A stretch of 64,000 bases of DNA from Rheinheimera pacifica. Its GTDB lineage: Bacteria; Pseudomonadota; Gammaproteobacteria; Enterobacterales; Alteromonadaceae. The notes beneath the pieces were generated by a model. It made no database searches. It was not told the origin of the DNA and saw only the letters and a program-made list of their open reading frames with translations. Location: positions 434,001 to 498,000 of the forward strand of contig NZ_JANUEM010000002.1 of assembly GCF_024809855.1 (NCBI RefSeq), in the 5' to 3' direction. Positions 30,680 to 38,508 of this stretch are shown here, piece after piece. A program made the position numbers and the translations under genes. How positions within the stretch are numbered: the stretch's first letter is position 1; every line of letters starts with the position of its first letter.

Positions 30680-31968
30680 CAGCCTTCTGACCTTACTTCA
30701 ATATGAGCATCAGCACGCAGTTCGCGTAAAAAGTTAGCAGACTCTTCGTTATAACGGCGGTTGAAAATCATCCGGTATACCTGCTGGCGTTTTTTATCTG
30801 CAGTGGCGTCTACCGTACGTTTTTCCAATACCTGGGCAATATGCCAGCCATGTTCTGTTCTGAACGGCTCGCTGATTTCATTAACCTGTAACCGGTTTAA
30901 CGTATCGCGAAATGCAGGAACAAATACATCTGGTTCGCTCCAGCCCAAATCGCCGCCGTTCAGTTTAGAGCCCGGATCTTCAGAATGTTGTTTGGCCAAT
31001 TCAGCAAAGTCGGCTTCGCCGGCACGTAGCTTGGCAGCAAACTCAGTTAGCATGGTGCGGGCACGATCTTCACTCAGGATAATTGAAGGTTTAATTAAGA
31101 TATGCCGTGATTTTACTTCGTTAATTTCGGCGACATTCTCACCGCGTATGTCAAAGATAGTTAGAATATGGAAGCCTGCGCCGGAACGCAGAGGGCCAAC
31201 AATATCGGTTTTCTTGCGGCCACGAATAGCTTCTGAGAACAACGTGGGCATTTCATTAATGTTCATCCAACCTAAATCACCGCCTTCAAGAGCATTGGCA
31301 CCTGATGAGGACGCAATAGCGATACGTTTGAAGTCACTGCCGCTGCGCAGCAGTTCCATTACTTTGTCTGCCCGATCTTTAGCATCGTTAATATCGTCTG
31401 ACGTGGCCTGGCTGGGAATGGAGATTAGGATATGGCCTAAATTGTATTGCTCGTTACTGGCGCCTTGCTCTTCCATCAGTTTAAGCAGGGTGTCTACTTC
31501 CTGCGGGCTGATATAAACGCGGCGCTGTACGTTGGCCCTGACCACTTCGCCAGTGATCATTTCTTCACGCAAACGTTCACGAAAGCGCTCGTAGTTGCCT
31601 TCTTCTGCAATTACCTGCTGGCGAAAAGCATCAAGCGACAGGTTTTCGCTTTGCGCTATATTTCTGATGGTGTCATCCAACTGAGCATCGCTTATCTGCA
31701 AACCCATACGCTGCGCCATTTGCAGTTGCAAATTTGTCATAATCAGACGTTCTGATGCCTGGGTACGTAAAGCGGCATCAGACGGCAAGGTTTGGCCCTG
31801 ACTGGCGGCATTACGTTTTACCCGTTCAACGATATCGTTAATGTCACTTTCCAGCACTACGCTGTTATCAACAATAACCGCTACCCGGTCTATTTCACGC
31901 TCAGCAGCAAGGCTGCTGCAGCTGAAGCCGCATAATAAGGCGGCACAGATAAGTTGTGATAGCTTCAT
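30679..31968 (-). CDS. surA: Periplasmic chaperone and prolyl isomerase SurA
   Basis: Main periplasmic chaperone for outer-membrane proteins on the way to the BAM complex. The 429-residue protein has a signal peptide (about residues 1-21), an N-terminal SurA chaperone domain, two parvulin domains (about 175-275 and 285-385, each with EGGDLGW/NGGDLGW) and a C-terminal helix. It follows lptD at 11 bases, whose product depends on SurA. Confidence 0.96.
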   Translation of the reverse strand: MKLSQLICAALLCGFSCSSLAAEREIDRVAVIVDNSVVLESDINDIVERVKRNAASQGQTLPSDAALRTQASERLIMTNLQLQMAQRMGLQISDAQLDDTIRNIAQSENLSLDAFRQQVIAEEGNYERFRERLREEMITGEVVRANVQRRVYISPQEVDTLLKLMEEQGASNEQYNLGHILISIPSQATSDDINDAKDRADKVMELLRSGSDFKRIAIASSSGANALEGGDLGWMNINEMPTLFSEAIRGRKKTDIVGPLRSGAGFHILTIFDIRGENVAEINEVKSRHILIKPSIILSEDRARTMLTEFAAKLRAGEADFAELAKQHSEDPGSKLNGGDLGWSEPDVFVPAFRDTLNRLQVNEISEPFRTEHGWHIAQVLEKRTVDATADKKRQQVYRMIFNRRYNEESANFLRELRADAHIEVRSEG

Positions 31969-31979
31969 AAATTCCTACA

Positions 31980-34253
31980 TCAATTAGTTAATAAGTATGG
32001 CTTGCGGTAGCTGAAAATACCGTTGGACAGCATGTCGGTTACACCGAAACCGGCACTGTCACCAAAGCCTTTAAGGACAAACTGTAATCCAATGCTGCTA
32101 TCCAGCCCGCTGGCGGTATCAAAAGCATCAACCGGCAGCTCAAGATCAGTCAGTATCTGACGTCTGGCTACCAGGCGTACGGCCCAGCAGCATGATTCGT
32201 ATTGCACACCAAAGCTGGCATCTATCATACGATGATTCGTCACATCCCGATAGTAAGTACCCACCAGTTGCCAGCTGTCGCTTACCGGCATAGTACCCAG
32301 TACGCCCATTTGCTGGATTTCCTGACCTGAGACTGCCCGGCTGTATCTATGGTTCAACTGAAACAGGCTTTTACCGCTGCCGCGGTAGTCCAGTGATGCA
32401 TTGCTTTTGATTAATTGCTCGCTGTCGATGTCGTACTGCACGGCAGTACTGAAATACCACTTACTGAACCAGTGCCAAATCATCTCAGCAGCCAGCATAG
32501 ATTCTGCTGACGTCAGATCGTCAGCAATATCTGTTTTGTCTGGTTGTAGCTTGGGATCTGACAGAAAGAAAATCTGCCCGAGGCTGAAACGAAACAACTC
32601 GTTATCAATGTTATCGTAGAAACGGGTCGTCCAGCCTACTGTCAGTTGGTTTGCTTGATTAATCCGGTCCAGGCCTGAATAGCGGTTTTCCCGGAACAGG
32701 CCGTAGTAATCGTCCTGCAGGCGGGTGGTGTCGTACAAACCAATATTACTCTGATCCCGGTAGGGGATATAAAGGTATTGGATCTGTGGCTCAAATGTAT
32801 GTAGTGCAGGTTCACCAAACCAGTCGTATTCGCGTTCAAAGTTGATGCGCGAATGTAACCGTACTTTAGGTATGGTACGGGTAACCGAACTACTGATGTA
32901 ATCGATGCTATTGTCATCAAAGTCTTGCTGATAATAGGTATACATCAGGCTGGCTTGAGCAGTAAGTTCGAGTGCCGGTGTAATAAACGGAATTTCAATA
33001 CCGGGCTCAATATGCAAACGGTCAGCGTTGGTGATTTGCGCAGTGCTGTTTTCAAAATGAGCGTATTGCGCCTGCCAGTTAAAATTAACATTTGGCAGCA
33101 GGCTGTATGGTTTGGCTGAACTCAGGCTAAGCTCGGGTAAGGTGCTGTAAGCATTGTTATAGTTACCTAATACTTCAAAACCCTGTACTTTCAGGTGTGA
33201 GTGTACCTGAGTACCGTAATAACTTAATGCCGCCTGACGTAGTAATTGGGTATCGCTCTGGTTGCTGTAGTCTGAACCTAACTCGGTTAAATAGGCGTCA
33301 TCGCTCACGTCGGTAAAGTCGATGTAACCTCTTATCTCAGAAGTAAAGTCGCTTAAATGGCTGATGTGGCTCAGATAACGGCTGCCAAAATCTGAAGGTT
33401 TTTCATCGTCAGAATGCAAATACTCCAGCTGTAAATTACCGCGGTGTTGCTCTGTCAGATAGCGAAACTCAGATTTAAGCTGGGCACCGCGCTTACTCAT
33501 ATAACGCGGCGTCAGCGTCATATCATAGTTTTCTGCCAGATTAAGGTAATAGGGTTGCTCAAGATCCAGGCCTAAACGTTGCGAGTTACTTATTTTGGGC
33601 AACAACAGACCACTGCGCCGGTTCTCATTAACCGGAAATGTCAGGTAAGGCAGATAAAATACCGGAATATCTTTAATTTTAAATACCGCATTGCGGGCTT
33701 CGCCCCAGCCTTCATTTTCTTCAATACGAATTTCGCTGGCGTGCAGGGCCCAGCTGTTATCGTCAACCGGGCAGGTAGTGAATAAGGCGCTGTCTAATGT
33801 CAGCAGTTGTTCTGTAGCAGTAAGCTCCGCTGCATAGCCACGGCCCGCCTGAGCTAAAAACCGGTAGTTGGCATCACTAAGGCTGGCTTTATCATTATTT
33901 AGATCAGCGCTGAATTCTGAACCACTAACCTGAATGGCGCTGTTAAAGTATTCGATACCGCCAGCAGCTAACACGGTTTGCTGGCTGCTGCTGAAGTTAG
34001 CTTTAGGGGCAATTAACAACGTATCCCGATAGCTTATTTCAACATTACCAGTGAACTCAGCTGTTTGATTACCCGATAAATTAACATTGTCTGAGCTGAT
34101 ACGGATTGCCGGATCTTTTGCATTTAGCTGGTTAAAGGCAGCAGGAGGCTGAACTGGTGCATAACACATAGCTGTTGGCGGAGTTTGAGCATGGCTGTCA
34201 AAGCAGACAGCACCAACCGGAACGAAAAAAAATACCGCTAAACCATGCTTCAT
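31980..34253 (-). CDS. lptD: LPS-assembly protein LptD
   Basis: Outer-membrane barrel that, with LptE, inserts lipopolysaccharide into the outer leaflet. The 757-residue protein has a signal sequence, an N-terminal OstA/LptA-like beta-jellyroll (about 45-160), and the barrel. Four cysteines sit where E. coli LptD forms its rearranging disulfides: Cys30 at the mature N-terminus, one in FTTCPVDD after the jellyroll, and the adjacent pair in YESCCWAVRL. It is the first gene of the operon and divergent from djlA. Confidence 0.95.
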   Translation of the reverse strand: MKHGLAVFFFVPVGAVCFDSHAQTPPTAMCYAPVQPPAAFNQLNAKDPAIRISSDNVNLSGNQTAEFTGNVEISYRDTLLIAPKANFSSSQQTVLAAGGIEYFNSAIQVSGSEFSADLNNDKASLSDANYRFLAQAGRGYAAELTATEQLLTLDSALFTTCPVDDNSWALHASEIRIEENEGWGEARNAVFKIKDIPVFYLPYLTFPVNENRRSGLLLPKISNSQRLGLDLEQPYYLNLAENYDMTLTPRYMSKRGAQLKSEFRYLTEQHRGNLQLEYLHSDDEKPSDFGSRYLSHISHLSDFTSEIRGYIDFTDVSDDAYLTELGSDYSNQSDTQLLRQAALSYYGTQVHSHLKVQGFEVLGNYNNAYSTLPELSLSSAKPYSLLPNVNFNWQAQYAHFENSTAQITNADRLHIEPGIEIPFITPALELTAQASLMYTYYQQDFDDNSIDYISSSVTRTIPKVRLHSRINFEREYDWFGEPALHTFEPQIQYLYIPYRDQSNIGLYDTTRLQDDYYGLFRENRYSGLDRINQANQLTVGWTTRFYDNIDNELFRFSLGQIFFLSDPKLQPDKTDIADDLTSAESMLAAEMIWHWFSKWYFSTAVQYDIDSEQLIKSNASLDYRGSGKSLFQLNHRYSRAVSGQEIQQMGVLGTMPVSDSWQLVGTYYRDVTNHRMIDASFGVQYESCCWAVRLVARRQILTDLELPVDAFDTASGLDSSIGLQFVLKGFGDSAGFGVTDMLSNGIFSYRKPYLLTN

Positions 34254-34392
34254 GCAGCTACTCTTGCCTTAGGTAAAGGTTAACATTATCAGGTGTACAA
34301 AGGACTTGCTATGATAAATCAATTTTAGAAATCCTGCTAATCCGATATAGTGCGTGCAGTCGATAATCTCGTTGTGACAAAAGGGTTTGATT

Positions 34393-35202
34393 GTGTGGGG
34401 TAAAATTCTCGGGGCCTTGTTTGGCTTGGCTTTACTGAAACTGCCTGGCCTGTTGATCGGCATACTTATCGGCCATTGGTTTGATCGGGCTTTTAAGCAA
34501 CAGTTTGAGAAAAATGGCGGTTTTACTGGCCTGTTTAACGATAATCTTGATGAACAGGCGTTATTTCGCTATACCACTTTTGCGACCATGGGCCATGTTG
34601 CCAAAGCTACCGGAGTGGTTACCTCGGCTCATATCAGCCAGGCTACGCAGTTTATGAACCAGCTCGGTTTAACGGCGGCCCAGCAAAAAGAAGCTCAGGC
34701 GGCATTTCGGGACGGTAAGGCGGTAAGTTTTCCACTTCAGCCGCAGTTAAACAGTTTTTATCAGGCTTACCGGCGGCGGCGCGACGTGTTACAGCTGTTT
34801 GTTGAAATTCAGATCAATACCGCTTGTGTTAACGGCCAGATGACTGCAGAGCAATATGCGTTATTGCAGCAGGTGGCCGGGCATTTAAATTTCAGCAGTG
34901 TGCAGTTGGATGCGTTAATTATGGCATTTCAGGCGCAGAGTCGCTTTGCCGGGCGTAATCAACCAGCCAACAGCACAAGGCACAGCCTTACAGACGCTTA
35001 TAAAGTACTTGATGTAGAAGAGTCTGTCAGTGATGCGGTATTAAAGAAAGCGTACCGTAAGTTAATGGCGCAGCATCATCCGGATAAGCTGATGGCGCAA
35101 GGTGTACCGGCAGAGATGCTGGAGGTGGCAAAACGCAGAACCCAGGACATTCAGGCTGCTTATGAGCTGATAAAACAACACAGAAACCGTAGTAAATTAT
35201 AA
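34393..35202 (+). CDS. djlA: DjlA, membrane-anchored DnaJ-like co-chaperone
   Basis: Type III J-domain protein that stimulates DnaK and is linked to capsule/Rcs signalling in enterics. It has an N-terminal glycine-rich transmembrane helix (about 5-25), a central TerB-like domain, and a C-terminal J domain with HHPD (KKAYRKLMAQHHPDKL). I chose GTG at 34393 because AAGGG lies seven bases upstream; a TTG two codons earlier would be too close to that site, though it matches the E. coli N-terminus in length. The last six bases overlap the convergent DUF3530 gene. Confidence 0.93.
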   Translation: MWGKILGALFGLALLKLPGLLIGILIGHWFDRAFKQQFEKNGGFTGLFNDNLDEQALFRYTTFATMGHVAKATGVVTSAHISQATQFMNQLGLTAAQQKEAQAAFRDGKAVSFPLQPQLNSFYQAYRRRRDVLQLFVEIQINTACVNGQMTAEQYALLQQVAGHLNFSSVQLDALIMAFQAQSRFAGRNQPANSTRHSLTDAYKVLDVEESVSDAVLKKAYRKLMAQHHPDKLMAQGVPAEMLEVAKRRTQDIQAAYELIKQHRNRSKL

Positions 35203-35973
35203 GCCGACTGAAGTAAGCCAGCCGTATATTTCCTGCAATACCCATTCTTGCTCATCGTAATGGTAACCGGAACCGACAATCTGGCGTTGACGATAAATGG
35301 CCTTAAGCTGTTTTTTCGCCAGTTGCTGGCGCAGTTTCAATTGACTGCTGACATATGGATTATCATATTGATGATTAATATCCAGAGTTGGGATCTGATG
35401 GGATGCCACAGCTTTGGCCAACTGCCGGTTGAGTTCCTGATCCGGCAGGTAGGCGCCCAGCATAATAAATGCCGCTGGTTCTTGCAGTTGTTTGCTGGCA
35501 TATAAGCGGTTGAGTACGGCAGCACTGCTGCCCTGTGCAATAACTATACTGACCCCTGATTGTTGCTCTGCAGTGTGTTGTGCGGCTTCCATTCGGGCTT
35601 TCAGGCTCAGTTGATACTGCTGCAGAATCTCTTCGCTCAGCGGATGCTCTGGGTAAGAGGGGGGCATAATGGCCAGCGTATGCCAGCCATAGTCATTGAG
35701 TTGTTGGCGTAAATGATCAATATGTTTCGGGCTTGCCGCATGTTGAGACCAATCAGGAACCAATATAGCCGTGCCTTTGGTAAAGCTGGTCATATTCTCA
35801 CGTTGCAGCAGTAAAAACGTACTGCCGTTTACCGTTTGTTCTGTTTGCTCATACGCTGGTAACTGCCGGTTCAGATCTGCAGTTAAGGCTTGCTCAGGAG
35901 TTATCTGGCTGGCATAGCTGCCAGCTGCCATGCCAAGTATTGCAATTAGAAGTCCAACAAGTAGGTAAGGCAT
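35197..35973 (-). CDS. DUF3530 family exported alpha/beta-hydrolase-like protein
   Basis: 258-residue exported protein with a signal segment (about residues 1-20). It looks like an alpha/beta-hydrolase fold (DUF3530): ATAILVPDWSQHAAS near the oxyanion region and VIAQGSSAAVLNRL, a nucleophile-elbow-like GxSxA turn (QGSSAAV). Substrate unknown. It sits tail to tail with djlA (six-base overlap). Confidence 0.7.
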   Translation of the reverse strand: MPYLLVGLLIAILGMAAGSYASQITPEQALTADLNRQLPAYEQTEQTVNGSTFLLLQRENMTSFTKGTAILVPDWSQHAASPKHIDHLRQQLNDYGWHTLAIMPPSYPEHPLSEEILQQYQLSLKARMEAAQHTAEQQSGVSIVIAQGSSAAVLNRLYASKQLQEPAAFIMLGAYLPDQELNRQLAKAVASHQIPTLDINHQYDNPYVSSQLKLRQQLAKKQLKAIYRQRQIVGSGYHYDEQEWVLQEIYGWLTSVGL

Positions 35974-36045
35974 AAGCTGGCCTTGTTTGCAGCGAATAAT
36001 CCATTATCGGCTGGCCGGGATAAGTCTTTAACGGGGTTGCTCGTG

Positions 36046-36405
36046 TTAATGGGTTTTTTCCTGGGCAAGTACCTGGGTTTGCACCTGTACATATTTAGCG
36101 AAGGTATAAAGAATTTGCGATTTATAGTCGAACTTTATATAAGCCGCGTGTTGTTCTAATACTTGCACTGAGGCTGCTGAGGGCAGAATAAAACAGAATT
36201 TTGTTGCCTTAAACTCTACCAACGCCCGTGCCATTTCCTGTAGTTGTTCATTTTCTGCCAGGCGGGCAGTTTCTGTCTCTGAATTGCAAACGTGAGAATT
36301 GTCCATCAGGCTGACAATAACAGGCACCTGCTCTGCAGATGTAGTAAAACAGCAGAGTACGCTGGCATAGCACCACAAACGAAGTGGCCGATAATAATTT
36401 GACAT
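36046..36405 (-). CDS. Small exported protein of unknown function
   Basis: I do not recognise this family. From the ATG at 36405, which has a GGAG site six bases before it (the frame is open 19 codons further), it encodes 119 residues. An N-terminal segment (YRPLRLWCYASVLCCFTTSAEQ) looks like a signal peptide, leaving a mature protein of about 95 residues with a central hydrophobic strand and a possible Cys-Cys pair (CNSETE and KFCFILP). It is upstream of the DUF3530 gene on the same strand, with about 70 bases between. Confidence 0.55.
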   Translation of the reverse strand: MSNYYRPLRLWCYASVLCCFTTSAEQVPVIVSLMDNSHVCNSETETARLAENEQLQEMARALVEFKATKFCFILPSAASVQVLEQHAAYIKFDYKSQILYTFAKYVQVQTQVLAQEKTH

Positions 36406-36569
36406 AACAGACTCCAGACCTGAAAAGCAGCATTTTCTTCCCTGTTGCAGTTTTTCAGACAATCAAGACAGACTGGCTGTCATATCACTGTGGCATCACC
36501 AGCGCACGGCGACATGCTAGCACAGCTTTTTTACAAGGTGCAGCCTGTTTTTTACTAAGCGGACGACAA

Positions 36570-36597
36570 AATAAGAAAGCCGCTGATTTACAGCGGC
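36570..36597 (-). terminator. Intrinsic terminator of ompA
   Basis: On the minus strand GCCGCTG (36597-36591) pairs with CAGCGGC (36585-36579), followed by TTTCTTATTTT. It begins about 20 bases past the ompA stop. Confidence 0.85.
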
Positions 36598-36617
36598 TTT
36601 TTTCTGGAAAACTTAAA

Positions 36618-37697
36618 TTAACGCAGTACAGGCTCTTTAATTGTCGCTGTTACTTTAGCTTCAATACGCTGGTTAGCGGCGTGAGCTGCAGAAGTATTAC
36701 CTTCAACGCGTGGACGTGTTACACCGTAACCTACAGCGCTGATACGTGAAGGAGCAATGTTAAACTTGTTCTTCAGGATATCTGCAACAGAGTTAGCACG
36801 GCGCTCAGATAAACGCATGTTGTACGTCGGGTTACCGATGTTAGATGCGTGACCTTCAATCATTACCGTTGACTCTGGGAAACGTTGCATAAATGCACCC
36901 AGGCCTTCTACGTCAGAAATTTTGTTAGCCGGAATAGCGGCAGAATCGAATGCGAAGCGAACTTCGATATCAACATCGCCAACCGCTGCCATTTTCTCTT
37001 CAAAAATAGTACAGCCGGTTGCATCTACTTTATGGTTTGCAGGGGTGTTTGCACACTTATCCATGCTGTCTGGCACGCCATCACCGTCAGAATCTACCGG
37101 TGCCGCCTGAACAGGCGCTACCGGGGCTGGTGCAGGTGTTGGTGCCGCTTTTTCAGCAGGAGAACCAAAAGCATAAGTCATACCCAGTTTGATACCTGCG
37201 TCACCGTATGATTCGTCAATACCCTGATAGCGGTTAGCTTCAGCATATAACGCGAAATTCTGGTTGAAGAAGTGTTTGTAACCCAAACCCACATTAAACG
37301 CTGTGGTATTTTGAGCAGCATCGAAACGTTTTAAACCACCAACCAGATAAACAGAAGATAACTGTGGCAGATGATACATTACATCTAAACCATAGCGGTT
37401 ACCGTTAACATCTGAACCATCCAGTTTTGATTGTAATTCCATGCGGGCATATTCTGCACGGATGGCCCATTGCTCAGTCAGGTAATAACCTAACTCAACG
37501 CCGTAACCCCAATCTTTCTCCATATAATTCCAATCTGGAGATTCAGTTTTCTTTGTATCCGGCATGTAATACTCGCCAAACAAAGAACCAAATACACGCT
37601 CTTTCAGATCAGCTGCAGTTACAGTATCTGCATTTGCTGCAAAGCTGAACAATGGTAGAGCTGTTGCTACAGCCAGAAAAGTTTTATTAAGTTTCAT
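36618..37697 (-). CDS. ompA: OmpA-family outer-membrane porin
   Basis: Major outer-membrane protein linking the membrane to peptidoglycan. The 359-residue protein has a signal peptide (residues 1-23, ending NANA/ANA-DT), an eight-stranded barrel (about 25-190), a Pro/Ala linker, one thrombospondin-3-type calcium motif (DSDGDGVPDSMDKC) and a C-terminal OmpA domain with the peptidoglycan-binding NMRLSERRANSV segment. A strong AAGGAGATAT site precedes the ATG. The long AT-rich leader (37698-37867) suggests post-transcriptional control, as for ompA in enterics. Confidence 0.94.
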   Translation of the reverse strand: MKLNKTFLAVATALPLFSFAANADTVTAADLKERVFGSLFGEYYMPDTKKTESPDWNYMEKDWGYGVELGYYLTEQWAIRAEYARMELQSKLDGSDVNGNRYGLDVMYHLPQLSSVYLVGGLKRFDAAQNTTAFNVGLGYKHFFNQNFALYAEANRYQGIDESYGDAGIKLGMTYAFGSPAEKAAPTPAPAPVAPVQAAPVDSDGDGVPDSMDKCANTPANHKVDATGCTIFEEKMAAVGDVDIEVRFAFDSAAIPANKISDVEGLGAFMQRFPESTVMIEGHASNIGNPTYNMRLSERRANSVADILKNKFNIAPSRISAVGYGVTRPRVEGNTSAAHAANQRIEAKVTATIKEPVLR

Positions 37698-37867
37698 CCA
37701 TATCTCCTTAGACTACACTGACACTTTTAACAATTAAGTTATTATAAGTTGATTTTTGATTTTTTTGTAGATAGAAATTAATTTCTATTAACTAAAAATC
37801 TTATTTGTATTTGCATATGATATACCACTTATCTGAACCGTGGGTTAATAAATACAGGAATATCTTA

Positions 37868-38506
37868 TTAAAAAGGACTTTTAGTAATAAAATGTAATCG
37901 TTGGCCTGATGTAGGATGGGTAATAACCAGTTTTTCGGCATGTAATTGCAGCCTGCCCTTTGTATTACCATAAAATTTGTCGCCGAGTATGGGGTGTTGC
38001 AGCCATTGCATGTGTACCCGTAACTGATGCGAGCGGCCGGTTACCGGTGTTAACTTTAACCGGCTACAATGTTCTTCCCGGTGTAACACCTGATAATGTG
38101 TCAGTGATGGCTTACCATATTCAAAGCAGACTTTTTGCTTTGGCCGGTTTGGCCAGTCGCAGATTAATGGCAGGTTTATACTGCCGCTGTCTGCTTCAAC
38201 CCGTCCACTAACCCGCGCAATATAATATTTCTCTGTTTCACGTTGTTGAAACTGGCGGTTAAGTTCACGCTGGCTGTTGGCCGTCAATGCCATCACGACA
38301 ATGCCAGACGTTGCCATATCTAACCGGTGTACTATGCGCACACCGGGCCAGACCAACCGCGCGCGATACTCGAGGCTGTCTTTGTGCTCGGGTGCTTTAC
38401 CAGGTACTGTCAGCAGGCCACTGGGCTTGTTAAATACCACCAGGGCGTCATCCTGATACAAGATATCCAGATAAGGCGACGTTGGTGGCTTGTACTCCAG
38501 CAACAT
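37868..38506 (-). CDS. rluA: RluA, pseudouridine synthase for 23S rRNA U746 and tRNA U32
   Basis: Dual-specificity pseudouridine synthase. The 212-residue protein lacks an S4 domain, as RluA does, and shows the catalytic HRLDMATSG motif, plus PLICDWPNRPKQKVCFEYGKP and PVTGRSHQLRVHM, matching E. coli RluA closely. It begins two bases after the rapA stop, so the two form an operon. Confidence 0.95.
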   Translation of the reverse strand: MLLEYKPPTSPYLDILYQDDALVVFNKPSGLLTVPGKAPEHKDSLEYRARLVWPGVRIVHRLDMATSGIVVMALTANSQRELNRQFQQRETEKYYIARVSGRVEADSGSINLPLICDWPNRPKQKVCFEYGKPSLTHYQVLHREEHCSRLKLTPVTGRSHQLRVHMQWLQHPILGDKFYGNTKGRLQLHAEKLVITHPTSGQRLHFITKSPF

Positions 38507-38508
38507 AA

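Noticed and set aside
30761-31516. 251-codon plus-strand open frame opposite surA
   Set aside because: Antisense shadow of the two parvulin domains of surA; no independent support.
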